Shown here: in pieces, positions 35,016 to 43,230 of the stretch | Numbering within the stretch: position 1 is the stretch's first letter | How the letters are laid out: each line of letters begins with the position of its first letter | Assembly (NCBI RefSeq): GCF_025673445.1 | Contig: NZ_JAOVQN010000010.1 | Span: 1-64,000, forward strand | Source of the DNA: Ruegeria_B marisflavi | GTDB lineage: Bacteria; Pseudomonadota; Alphaproteobacteria; Rhodobacterales; Rhodobacteraceae | Direction: 5' to 3' | DNA length: 64,000 nucleotides | The notes under the pieces: model-generated | Database searches by the model: none | Seen by the model: the letters and a program-made list of their open reading frames with translations, nothing else | What the model was told of the DNA's origin: nothing | Program-made: the position numbers and the translations under genes

Positions 35016-36170
35016 TCAGCCGCGCCGCCTGCGCAGATAGGCCAGCGCCGCCATTGCCGCAAAAATCAGCGCCAGAACCCCGGCAAAACCGCCATTGCCG
35101 GTCAGTTGCATCGCCGCACCAGTGATCGGCCCGCCCAGCATGCCACCCAGGCCAAAGGCGATGGCAAAGGCGGCATTGCCCGCCACCAGGTCGCTGCCGC
35201 TGAACCGGTCGCCCAGTTCCGACATCGCCATGGTATAGATGCCGCCCGCCGTGGCGCCAAAGACAAAGAGAACGCCCAGAAACAGCGGCAACCGGTCAGG
35301 CAGGCCGGGCAACAACAGCGCGCCCAGCGCGGTCAAGAGGGCACACAGCACCATCACCTGCCGACGCGAGGTCCGGTCCGACAGCCATCCGATCGGGATC
35401 TGCAACACCGTATTTCCCAGGAACGCCACCGACAGGGCCGAGGTCGCCACCGCCACCGTCAGCCCCGCCGCCAGGCCAAAGACCGGAAACAGCGACAGCA
35501 TAGCCCCCTCCCAGAAGGCATAGACGCAGATCGCCGCCAGCAGGGTCGGCGCCCGGCGCAGGAACCCCAGCGGCGACACCGGTGCCTCGTCCGAGACATC
35601 GGGCACCTGCGCCCTGACCGCCAGCACCACGCCGACGGCCAGCAAACAGCAGGCCGCGCCAACGGCAAAGGGCGCAAACCCCTGGAACCCGATTAGCGCC
35701 AGCGTGAACGGCCCGGCACCAAACCCCACCGACAGCCCGGTGGCATAGATGCCCACCACCCGGCCCCGGGTCTCGGGGCGGGCGAGTTGATTGATCCAGG
35801 TCTCCGACACGATGAAGATGCCCACATCGGCCATGCCCAGCATCAGCCGAAGCACCAGAAAGGCGCCAAAGGAGCGGGTCAGCCCCAGCGACAGGATCAG
35901 CAGCGCAGACAGCAGCAGCGAGCCGATGGCCACTTGCCAACTGCCGAATCGCTCGATCAGGCGCGGGTAAAAAGGCGAGGCGATCATGATCCCCAGCGGC
36001 GTCATCGCCGCGTTGACCCCGATGGCGGCCTCGCTGGTGCCCTGATCCTCCAGCACCAGCGACAACAGCGGAAAGCTGAGGCCAACGGTCAAGGCAAAGA
36101 TGGTGGTACAGGCAATCGCGCCCACGATCCCGGCGCGGCGCGCCCTGTCGGTCATAACCGCCGCCGTCAT
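35016..36170 (-). CDS. MFS transporter
   Basis: A 384-residue major-facilitator permease with twelve predicted helices. It starts MTAAVMTDRARRAGIVGAIA behind GGAGGAAGCG and shows the cytoplasmic signatures WLSDRTSRRQVMVLCALLTA between helices 8 and 9 and ARPETRGRVVGIYATGLSVG. It resembles YfcJ/CynX-like sugar or drug permeases. The substrate is unknown. Codons upstream of 36170 translate to Arg/Ser-rich text and are non-coding. The short gap to the YHS gene carries that gene's terminator. Confidence 0.88.
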   Translation of the reverse strand: MTAAVMTDRARRAGIVGAIACTTIFALTVGLSFPLLSLVLEDQGTSEAAIGVNAAMTPLGIMIASPFYPRLIERFGSWQVAIGSLLLSALLILSLGLTRSFGAFLVLRLMLGMADVGIFIVSETWINQLARPETRGRVVGIYATGLSVGFGAGPFTLALIGFQGFAPFAVGAACCLLAVGVVLAVRAQVPDVSDEAPVSPLGFLRRAPTLLAAICVYAFWEGAMLSLFPVFGLAAGLTVAVATSALSVAFLGNTVLQIPIGWLSDRTSRRQVMVLCALLTALGALLLPGLPDRLPLFLGVLFVFGATAGGIYTMAMSELGDRFSGSDLVAGNAAFAIAFGLGGMLGGPITGAAMQLTGNGGFAGVLALIFAAMAALAYLRRRRG

Positions 36171-36231
36171 CGCTTCCTCCTTGCGCATCCGGGCAGATGA
36201 CCGACCCGGGCGGCAAAGGTCAAGCGACCAA

Positions 36232-36266
36232 AACGAAACGGCCCGCGCAAGGGGTCGCACGGGCCG
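36232..36266 (-). terminator. Terminator after YHS gene
   Basis: On the minus strand GGCCCG pairs with CGGGCC across an imperfect 14-base loop and is followed by GTTTCGTTTTGG, about 20 bases beyond the YHS stop. Confidence 0.6.
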
Positions 36267-36285
36267 ATCCGGGAAGCGGGCGGGA

Positions 36286-36768
36286 TCAGAGATCCTTGGC
36301 CGCCTTGTGTTCGATCTTCTGCCAATTGGCTGCCGCCTTGGCGATGGTGCCGGCCTTGTCCTTCTCGAACATCTTGTAGATCTCCTCGTTGAGGAAGACA
36401 TAGAGCTTGCCATCGACCACGGCGGCATAGTTCGGGTCGCCGTCGAACTTCTTGCCCACCGAGACGCCGAATGTGCAGAACCCGCCGTTCTGGATCGCGT
36501 AGTGGGCGGGGTTGGCCTCGAACGCCTTGAGGTTCTTCTCAGAGGCAAAGTAATAGGCCACCCCGTTATGGACGGCGGTATGCGCGGCTTTGCCTTCGCG
36601 GTTCTTGCCCTTGTCGAGCAGCGCGACCGGGTCCGAGCCATGCAGGCCCAGCGGCGCGCCAGCAGCAGTCAGGCCGGGCACCACATTGGTTTCATCGGCG
36701 GCCATCGCCGGACCAAAGGCAAGCAGGGCCGACAGGGCAGCGGCGGTGAAGGGGATCATTCGGTTCAT
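36286..36768 (-). CDS. Exported YHS-domain protein
   Basis: A 160-residue exported protein. A Sec signal (PFTAAALSALLAFGPAMAAD) precedes a YHS-type domain: HNGVAYYFASEKNLKAFEAN followed by PAHYAIQNGGFCTFGVSVG and the C-terminal LYVFLNEEIYKMFEKD. YHS domains (named for Tyr-His-Ser; here the core has YYF and a Cys) bind metals in copper-handling proteins and reductases. Its upstream region carries TCGTTCA-N6-TGAACGA, an ArsR/MarR-style operator, suggesting control by a metal-responsive repressor not encoded here. Confidence 0.85.
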   Translation of the reverse strand: MNRMIPFTAAALSALLAFGPAMAADETNVVPGLTAAGAPLGLHGSDPVALLDKGKNREGKAAHTAVHNGVAYYFASEKNLKAFEANPAHYAIQNGGFCTFGVSVGKKFDGDPNYAAVVDGKLYVFLNEEIYKMFEKDKAGTIAKAAANWQKIEHKAAKDL

Positions 36769-36887
36769 CGGTTGGTTTCCTTTCGATTGAATGTCGGCGC
36801 CCGGCCTTGCGGCCTGTTGGGCGTATCAGGAAACTGCATCTATGGAGGCCCACCGTGAATGATCGCTCGTTCAATCACTTTGGTAGA

Positions 36888-36907
36888 TCGTTCAAACATA
36901 TGAACGA
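36888..36907. promoter_or_regulatory. Operator-like inverted repeat upstream of YHS gene
   Basis: TCGTTCA (36888-36894) and TGAACGA (36901-36907) are perfect 7-base arms around AACATA, and another CGTTCA lies at 36868-36873. The site is 120 bases upstream of the YHS start in an AT-rich gap. The form fits a homodimeric helix-turn-helix repressor. Confidence 0.5.
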
Positions 36908-36983
36908 ATGATACGCAAATGTGATAAGATCGGCATTGGTAATTCAAGGACTCAACATTCCAACGTAGATTATCACTACGGCA

Positions 36984-38270
36984 TCAATATGCCAGACGCG
37001 ACACCCCCTGCTCTGACAACAGTCTCACCAATTCGGCGTGATCCACCTGCTGCACCGGCACGCGGTCGCGGATCGCCAGATGCGCCGCTGTCCCGGTCGC
37101 CTGACCCATCGCCATGCATTGCGGCATCCCCCGGACCGAGGCAAAGGCCACCAGATCCGCCGACAGGATGCGGCCCGCGAACATCAGGTTCTCAACCGCT
37201 TTCGGCAACAGCGACCGGAACGGGATGGTGTAATAACCGCCACGCTCGACCATGGCGTCATGGGTCATCTGATCCGAGGTGCGCATCACATCGTCGATCG
37301 GGTTGTCACAGGCGACGACCCCGTCGGCAAACTTGGTGCCCGCCGCCAGATCGGCTCCGGTCACACGATAGATACCCTCCAGTTTGCGGGTCTCGCGCAC
37401 GCCCACGGTGGGGCCCAGCTGCGACATGTGCGCGGCCTCGAACCCGGGCACATCCGTGCGCAGGAACTGGGCCAGTTGCAGGCAGCGCCGCCGCCCCTCC
37501 TGCGTGGCGCGGGTAACATCGGCGGGATCCGTTCCGTCCACCCCGCGAATGGCCACCGAGTTGCAGAACACCGTGCCTGGATGAAACCCCTTCATCAGGT
37601 AGAGCTGCGCCAGATGTGGATGCAACCGCCCCTCGGCGATGCCCCGGGCGGCATAGCGGCGGAAATAGGGATCGTTCTCGGCAAACACCCGGTCCCAGTC
37701 CGCGCCTTCCATGAAAAAGGACAGCGTCACCGCCATCATGTTGCCCTGACCGTCGCCCAGCGTGAACGGCACCCCCGCCTTGGACGAGATGTCGCCATCG
37801 CCGGAACAGTCGATCACGATCTGCGCCGCAATCCGCTGTGGTCCGCGCCGGTCGAAGAATTCGACGGCGGCGATGCGGTTGTCCTCCATCACCGGGGCAA
37901 AAGCCACCGCGCCCAGGAACACCCTCACACCCGCCTCTTCCAGCATCTCGAACATCATCGTGGTGGCGGCGTCGTGGTCGTACTGGATCTCGGGGCCGAA
38001 ATTCTCCAGCGTGCAGGGCCGTTTTTCGGCCATCGGCGGGTCCATCGCCATCAACCGGCCCTCCAGTTCCTGCATCAGCCCACCGATACTCTCATCCTGC
38101 GGATAAGCCGCGCCCCAGGGCATGCCGGGGCAGAATGCCATGACCCCGCCCACCTTGGTCCCCGCTTCCAAGAGCACCACATCGAGCCCCAACCGCCCCG
38201 CCGCCACCGCCGCGCCAAAACCGGCGGTGCCGCCACCGATCACCAGTACATCCGCCGTTACTTCCTGCAT
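36984..38270 (-). CDS. FAD-dependent oxidoreductase
   Basis: A 428-residue flavoprotein of the PF12831 (FAD_oxidored) group. The N-terminal Rossmann motif is VLVIGGGTAGFGAAVAAGRL, with LLEAGTKVGGVMAFCPGMP directly after; DCSGDGDISSKAGVPF marks the second FAD contact. The closing part (FAGRILSADLVAFASVRGMP) is typical of this group, some members of which degrade plant or aromatic compounds. The substrate is unknown. Start at ATG 38270 behind GGAGGGGC. It is divergent from the MBL hydrolase that begins the cyclase operon. Confidence 0.86.
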   Translation of the reverse strand: MQEVTADVLVIGGGTAGFGAAVAAGRLGLDVVLLEAGTKVGGVMAFCPGMPWGAAYPQDESIGGLMQELEGRLMAMDPPMAEKRPCTLENFGPEIQYDHDAATTMMFEMLEEAGVRVFLGAVAFAPVMEDNRIAAVEFFDRRGPQRIAAQIVIDCSGDGDISSKAGVPFTLGDGQGNMMAVTLSFFMEGADWDRVFAENDPYFRRYAARGIAEGRLHPHLAQLYLMKGFHPGTVFCNSVAIRGVDGTDPADVTRATQEGRRRCLQLAQFLRTDVPGFEAAHMSQLGPTVGVRETRKLEGIYRVTGADLAAGTKFADGVVACDNPIDDVMRTSDQMTHDAMVERGGYYTIPFRSLLPKAVENLMFAGRILSADLVAFASVRGMPQCMAMGQATGTAAHLAIRDRVPVQQVDHAELVRLLSEQGVSRLAY

Positions 38271-38442
38271 CGCTGCCCCTCCGCCTGCTGTTTCCCGGTT
38301 GTCCGCCACAGAAACGCTGCACGTCTGTCCCGTTCGCGACCGGTCCGGCCCCGACCCTATCGCGATTTCCCGCAACCTCTCCGTGGATTTTCACCCGGCC
38401 GGTGCTAGGGTGATCTGAAACGCAGTTCACGGAGAGAAACAC

Positions 38443-39135
38443 ATGAAGATCATCTGGCTGGGACATGGCAGTTTCCGGATCGAAAGCGGCGAGGCCGTGC
38501 TGTTGATCGACCCCTGGCTCAGCGGCAACCCCGCCCTGCCCGAGGATCAGCACGACGCCGCCGTCGCCGGCGCCACCCATATCCTGCTGACCCATACGCA
38601 TTTCGACCATGTCATCGATGTGCTGCCATTGGCAAAACGGCTCAGAATCCCGGTCGTGGGCCAGTACGACCTGATGGGATATTGGGGCGAGGCCGAGGGG
38701 ATCGAAACCATAGGCTTCAACAAGGGTGGGACAGTCACCCTGAACGGCGTCCGGGTGTCGATGGTGCCCGCCTCGCACAGTTCGACCTTCTCCACCCCCG
38801 AGGGGCTGCGCACCGGCGGATCGGAAGTGGGCTACATGATCAGCGCCGAGAAGCACACGATCTACCACTCCGGCGATACCGCGATGATGGCCGACATGGA
38901 CTGGATGGGCGAGTATTACAAACCCGATATCGGCATCCTCAGCGCGGGCGGCCATTTCACCATGGACATGAAAGGCGCCGCCTGGGCGTCCAAGCGCTTC
39001 TTCGACTTCAAGACGGTGATCCCGGGTCACTACAAGACCTTCCCGATCCTCGAACAATCGGCCAAGGCGCTGATCGACGGCCTGCCCGATGTAGACGTGA
39101 TCGAGCCGGAGGTGATGCAACCCATCGAGGTCTGA
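38443..39135 (+). CDS. UPF0173-type metal-dependent hydrolase (MBL fold)
   Basis: A 230-residue metallo-beta-lactamase-fold protein of the UPF0173 family. The metal motif LLTHTHFDHVIDVLPL (HxHxDH) is followed by VPASHSSTF (His), YHSGDTAMMADM (Asp) and IPGHYKTFP (His), all standard MBL ligands. UPF0173 proteins are uncharacterised phosphodiester- or lactone-type hydrolases. It begins behind GGAGAG and ends only four bases before the first of five adenylate cyclase genes, so it is the lead gene of that operon. Acting on a cyclic nucleotide or a related signal is a reasonable guess, not a demonstration. Confidence 0.92.
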   Translation: MKIIWLGHGSFRIESGEAVLLIDPWLSGNPALPEDQHDAAVAGATHILLTHTHFDHVIDVLPLAKRLRIPVVGQYDLMGYWGEAEGIETIGFNKGGTVTLNGVRVSMVPASHSSTFSTPEGLRTGGSEVGYMISAEKHTIYHSGDTAMMADMDWMGEYYKPDIGILSAGGHFTMDMKGAAWASKRFFDFKTVIPGHYKTFPILEQSAKALIDGLPDVDVIEPEVMQPIEV

Positions 39136-39139
39136 GGCC

Positions 39140-40111
39140 GTGGCCGCCATCACCCCCTCGCCCGAGCTTGGCGCCATCGTGCGGCGATGGCTCCGCGCCT
39201 ATGCGTCAGGGGACAAGGCGGCCGTGACCAACCTCTTCTCGGCCGATCCGGCGCTGGGATATATCGGCTCCTCCCATGGCGAGATCTGGCGCGGCGACAC
39301 GCTGCGCCGGGGCATGGCGAGCTATATGGAGGACATCCCCAGCTTTGCCTGGGACCGGGACGAGTTTCGCGGCTTTGAATGCGGCGAACTGGGTTGGGTC
39401 GAATGGTTCGGCGAGCGGGTGTCGCTGGATACCGGCAAGGAGATCACCTTTCGCTCCACCTTCGTTCTGCATCTTGAACAGGGCGTCTGGCGGATCGTGC
39501 ATGTGCACAACTCGAACCCGGTCTCGAACATGGAGGCGCTGGGATACGAATCGCGCGGGTTCGAGGATCTGCTCGAAGCAGCACTTGCCACCCCGGCCCA
39601 GTTCCAGCGCACCGGCATGGCCACGATCATGTTCACCGATATCGCCGACAGTTCGGTGCTGGCCGAAACCCTGGGCGACGCCCGCTGGTCGGTTGCCGTG
39701 CAGGCGCATCTGAAACAGGTCGAAAGCATCGTCACCGAGCATGGCGGCACGCTGATCAAGACCTTGGGCGACGGCACCATGTCGGCCTTTCCCTCGGCCT
39801 CGGCGGCACTGTCCGCGGCGGTAACATTGCAGAACATCATCACGAACACCACCGAGGAGCCGCATCTGCGCATCCGGATCGGCCTGCATACCGGCGATCT
39901 GGTCGAACAGGACGGCGACCTGTTCGGCACCGTCGTGAACAAGGCCGCGCGCGTTGCCGCGCTGGCGGCACCGGGCGACATCTGCCTGTCGGACGCAACC
40001 CGCATCATGGTCGGCGCCGCGCGGCACTTCCGGTTCTCCCCACCTGTCGAAGTCAGTCTCAAGGGGCTGGAAGGGCGGCATGTGACCTATCGTCTGGAGT
40101 GGCAGGAATGA
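39140..40111 (+). CDS. NTF2-like/class III adenylate cyclase, array member 1
   Basis: A 323-residue soluble two-domain protein. Residues 1-135 form an SnoaL_3/NTF2-like domain (helix EL GAIVRRWLRAYASGD, final strand VWRIVHVHNSNP). Residues 158-323 are a class III cyclase: metal Asp167 in MFTDIADSS and Asp211 in KTLGDGTM, adenine-reading Lys207 and Asp260, and transition-state Asn267 and Arg271 in VVNKAAR. It should make cAMP from ATP as a dimer. It starts at a GTG four bases after the MBL gene, and its stop overlaps the next ATG (ATGA). Confidence 0.93.
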   Translation: MAAITPSPELGAIVRRWLRAYASGDKAAVTNLFSADPALGYIGSSHGEIWRGDTLRRGMASYMEDIPSFAWDRDEFRGFECGELGWVEWFGERVSLDTGKEITFRSTFVLHLEQGVWRIVHVHNSNPVSNMEALGYESRGFEDLLEAALATPAQFQRTGMATIMFTDIADSSVLAETLGDARWSVAVQAHLKQVESIVTEHGGTLIKTLGDGTMSAFPSASAALSAAVTLQNIITNTTEEPHLRIRIGLHTGDLVEQDGDLFGTVVNKAARVAALAAPGDICLSDATRIMVGAARHFRFSPPVEVSLKGLEGRHVTYRLEWQE

Positions 40112-41079
40112 GCGCACCGCTCCAACCCAGCCCCGAGATCGCCGCCATCGCGCGCCGCTGGCACGAAGCCTATGCCAACGGCGACAGCGCCACGATGGTC
40201 AATCTGCTGACGGATGACGCGCTGTTGTGCTACGTCGGCACCGCCCCTGACGAGATCGGCAAAGGCACCGAGTTCCGGCAGGCCTTTGGCCGGTTTGTCG
40301 ATGCCCACCCGCGCATGCGCCTGCGCTTCATTTCGATCGACGGTTTCGCCTGTGGTCCGGTGGGTTGGTCGATCACGCTGCACGAGGCCAAGGCCCCCGA
40401 CAGCACCGCCGCCGTGGTGCGCACTACCCTGATCTTTCACCTGCAACAGGGCCAATGGCGCATCGCGCATGTCCACAACTCGATCCCGCGAACCAATACC
40501 GAAGGTCTGGGGCGAGAGCTCGCGCGCTTTGATGAGCTTCTGGATGCAGCCCTGTCCGGAACCGAGGCACCAGCCCGCACCGGGCTCGCCACCATAATGT
40601 TCACCGATATCGCCGACAGCACCGCCATCGCCGCCGCCATCGGCGACGCCCTATGGTCGGCTGCGGTCAAGACCCATATCGGCACCGTAAAGTCGCTGAT
40701 CGAAGGCTTGGGCGGGACATTGATCAAGTCGCTGGGCGACGGCACGATGTCCAGCTTTCCATCGGCCCGTGCCGCGCTTTCCGCCGCTGCAGCCGCCCAG
40801 CAGGCAGTGGCCCAGGCCGAAGCCGAGCCGAGGTTGCGGATCCGCATCGGCCTGCATACCGGCGACCTGATCGCCGGCGACACGGACGTTTTCGGCACCG
40901 TGGTCAACAAGGCCGCCCGCATTGCCGCCCTTGCCGGGCCGGGTGAAATCCGCGTCTCCGATGCCACCCGTCTGATGGTCGGCGACAGCGGCGGTTTCGT
41001 CTTTGCCGATCCCGCCACCGTGGCCCTGCGCGGGCTCACGGGCGAGCACCTGACCCATCTGCTGGAGTGGCGAGACTAA
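40108..41079 (+). CDS. NTF2-like/class III adenylate cyclase, array member 2
   Basis: A 323-residue paralogue collinear with member 1 through residue 271. The N-terminal NTF2-like domain is more diverged (CYVGTAPDEIGKGTEFRQAF; final strand QWRIAHVHNSIPRTN). The cyclase half retains Asp167, Lys207, Asp211, Asp260, Asn267 and Arg271 at the same numbers as member 1. An Ala/Gln-rich helix (residues 221-240) replaces the member 1 equivalent. The ATG overlaps the previous stop by four bases behind GGCAGGA. A 211-base gap follows, the only break in the array. Confidence 0.92.
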   Translation: MSAPLQPSPEIAAIARRWHEAYANGDSATMVNLLTDDALLCYVGTAPDEIGKGTEFRQAFGRFVDAHPRMRLRFISIDGFACGPVGWSITLHEAKAPDSTAAVVRTTLIFHLQQGQWRIAHVHNSIPRTNTEGLGRELARFDELLDAALSGTEAPARTGLATIMFTDIADSTAIAAAIGDALWSAAVKTHIGTVKSLIEGLGGTLIKSLGDGTMSSFPSARAALSAAAAAQQAVAQAEAEPRLRIRIGLHTGDLIAGDTDVFGTVVNKAARIAALAGPGEIRVSDATRLMVGDSGGFVFADPATVALRGLTGEHLTHLLEWRD

Positions 41080-41174
41080 CCGAACCGCTCTTCGAACCTG
41101 TCTTTCTCACCCTGAGGACTGCGGCGCGCGCTGCAAGGCTTCGATGGTGAAAACTGCATGAATGTTTCCTGCCC

Positions 41175-41216
41175 CTTGCATGTTTCTCGTCGGCCCGAAC
41201 CCTGCACGCATGCAAG
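41175..41216. promoter_or_regulatory. Inverted repeat in the only gap of the cyclase array
   Basis: CTTGCATG (41175-41182) and CATGCAAG (41209-41216) form perfect 8-base arms with a 26-base spacer. They sit about 75 bases upstream of the third cyclase start, between genes 2 and 3, where an internal promoter or processing hairpin would separate the array into two parts. Confidence 0.4.
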
Positions 41217-41290
41217 AGATTGCGGGAAAGCCGCCCGAGGCTTTAGAAAGGGAACAGTCATCCCCTATTTCCGCCGGCCGGAGGCTCTGC

Positions 41291-42259
41291 ATGCCCGACC
41301 GCTACCAGAACTCGCCAGAACTCGCCGCCATTACCAGGCGGTTTCTCCAGTGCACGGCCCGGCGCGACGGATCTGCCAGCGGGCTTTTCTCGCACAGCAG
41401 CGCGCTTCTCTACCTCGGGTCCGCCGAGGGCGAGTTGTTCACCGGTGACGTGCTGCGCAGGTTCTTTTCCGAAACCCGCGAAGAGCTTGCCGTCTTCCGC
41501 TACGAAGATATCGACATCCATGCATTCGAGAGGGATGTCATGGGCTGGTCGGTCTGGAGCGCAACAATGGTCACGCCGGATACGGGCGCAAGAATCCAGT
41601 TCCGGGGCACCATCGTTTTCGGCCTCGAAGAGGCCCAGTGGAAAATCGTTCATTTACACAACTCGAACCCGGTCCCAAACGCCACCTCGCTGGGCTACGA
41701 TCCAGGGAACTTCGACGAGATCGCAAAGGCCGCCGCGCGCGACCGGCCAAACCTCGGACACGCCGGGCTGGCCACGATCATGTTCACCGACATCGCCGAC
41801 AGCACACTGATCACGGAAACCATCGGCGATACCGCGTGGAGCGATCTGGTTCAGAACCATGTTCGCGAGATCAAGACCATCGTGACCCGGCACGGGGGCG
41901 AGCTTGTCAAGACACTTGGGGACGGTACCATGTCGGCCTTTTACGGTGCCGGTCCCGCGCTGCTGGCGGCTCAGGAAATCCAGGAGCGGATGGCCGAGCG
42001 CGAAACGGAACCACACCTTCATGTGCGTATCGGCGTGCACAGCGGACAGGTCACCGAGGCCAGCGGCGATTTCTTCGGCTTGGTGGTGAACAAGGCCGCG
42101 CGGATCGCAGTCCTCGCACAACCCGGCGACATCCGGCTGTCGGACGCGACCCGCATCCTGGTTGCCGGCCGCGAATTTCGTTTTGCCGACCCGGTCACCA
42201 CGTCGCTCAAGGGACTTGCGGGCGAACACGTCATCCACCGGCTGGAGTGGCGGGAATGA
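41291..42259 (+). CDS. NTF2-like/class III adenylate cyclase, array member 3
   Basis: A 322-residue paralogue with the same numbering for its active site as members 1 and 2: Asp167, Lys207, Asp211, Asp260, Asn267 and Arg271. Its NTF2-like domain has ALLYLGSAEGELFTGDVLRR and ends QWKIVHLHNSNPVPN. In the cyclase half SG replaces TG in the VHSGQVTEASGD loop, the only member with a Ser there. The ATG at 41291 behind CCGGAGG is chosen because MPDRYQNSPELAAITRR aligns with the other starts; an extension to 41162 is not conserved. It overlaps member 4 by ATGA. Confidence 0.92.
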   Translation: MPDRYQNSPELAAITRRFLQCTARRDGSASGLFSHSSALLYLGSAEGELFTGDVLRRFFSETREELAVFRYEDIDIHAFERDVMGWSVWSATMVTPDTGARIQFRGTIVFGLEEAQWKIVHLHNSNPVPNATSLGYDPGNFDEIAKAAARDRPNLGHAGLATIMFTDIADSTLITETIGDTAWSDLVQNHVREIKTIVTRHGGELVKTLGDGTMSAFYGAGPALLAAQEIQERMAERETEPHLHVRIGVHSGQVTEASGDFFGLVVNKAARIAVLAQPGDIRLSDATRILVAGREFRFADPVTTSLKGLAGEHVIHRLEWRE

Positions 42260-43230
42260 GCGGTGTTGTCGCCTCTCCCGAGCTGCTGGCCATGGCACGG
42301 CGCTGGATCGACGCGATCCCCAACAGGCGCCCAAATGACCTGCGCAACATGATGACCGAAAAGGACCACCTACTTTTCATCGGAACCGGACAGGACGAGA
42401 TCTGGGTCGGCCCATCGGTACGTGAGGGGATCGGAGATTTCTTTGGGGACATTCCCGAGTTCCTCAAACATGAAGAGGTCTTTGCCGAGGCTTACGAGCA
42501 CGACGGCACCGGCTGGGCCTGCCTGTGCCACGAACTGGTTTTTGTCACCGACCCCGACCGGGTGTTCCAGGTCCGCTCGACCCTGATCTTCACGCTCGAG
42601 GACGGCGCCTGGAAGATCGTGCATCGCCATGGATCGGTCCCGATCCCGAACATGGAGTTCACCGGTGCCGCACAGACGGCCATCGCCGATCTGGTCGCCG
42701 CCGCGAAACAGGGGTTCTCGCTGGATCAGCGCGAGGGCTTTGCGTCGGTCATGTTCACCGACATCGTCAATTCCTCGCGCCTGGCCTCGGCCATGGGCGA
42801 CCGGCTGTGGTCGTCCGAGGTGGCCCGCCATTTCAACAGCTTGCGCGAGATCATCGAGGCGCGGGGCGGGCAGTTCGTCAAATCACTGGGCGATGGCACC
42901 ATGTCGAGCTTCCCGTCACCAGAGCAGGGGTTGCGCGCGGCGCAGGCCATATTGCGCGCGACCGAGGCCTTCGACGGCCCCGCCATCGCCCTGAGGATCG
43001 GCATCCATACCGGCGAGGTGATCCAGACCCGCGAAGATTTCTTTGGCAGCGTGGTCAACAAGGCCGCCCGCATCGCCGCCGCCGCGGCACCGGGCGAAAT
43101 CGTGATCTCCGGCGCCACCTGTGATTTGACCGGCAAGGTGGTGGACCTGGTCATTCACCCGCCGGCAGAGATCCCGCTCAAGGGCTTTGACGGCCTGCAC
43201 CGGGTCCATCGGCTGGAGTGGAAGGTATGA
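42256..43230 (+). CDS. NTF2-like/class III adenylate cyclase, array member 4
   Basis: A 324-residue paralogue. Its NTF2-like domain contains LLFIGTGQDEIWVGPSVREG and ends AWKIVHRHGSVPIPN, with Gly instead of Asn in the HNS position. The cyclase half keeps metal Asp169 and Asp213, adenine-reading Lys209 and Asp261, and Asn268/Arg272, numbered two or one higher than members 1-3 because of small insertions. It carries VNSS rather than ADSS after the first Asp. Start ATG overlaps the previous stop (ATGA) and its stop overlaps the next ATG. Confidence 0.92.
   Translation: MSGVVASPELLAMARRWIDAIPNRRPNDLRNMMTEKDHLLFIGTGQDEIWVGPSVREGIGDFFGDIPEFLKHEEVFAEAYEHDGTGWACLCHELVFVTDPDRVFQVRSTLIFTLEDGAWKIVHRHGSVPIPNMEFTGAAQTAIADLVAAAKQGFSLDQREGFASVMFTDIVNSSRLASAMGDRLWSSEVARHFNSLREIIEARGGQFVKSLGDGTMSSFPSPEQGLRAAQAILRATEAFDGPAIALRIGIHTGEVIQTREDFFGSVVNKAARIAAAAAPGEIVISGATCDLTGKVVDLVIHPPAEIPLKGFDGLHRVHRLEWKV

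Noticed and set aside
41638..42255. Upstream extension of the fourth cyclase gene
   Set aside because: It lies inside the third cyclase in another frame and does not resemble the family; the ATG at 42256 fits the ATGA pattern.
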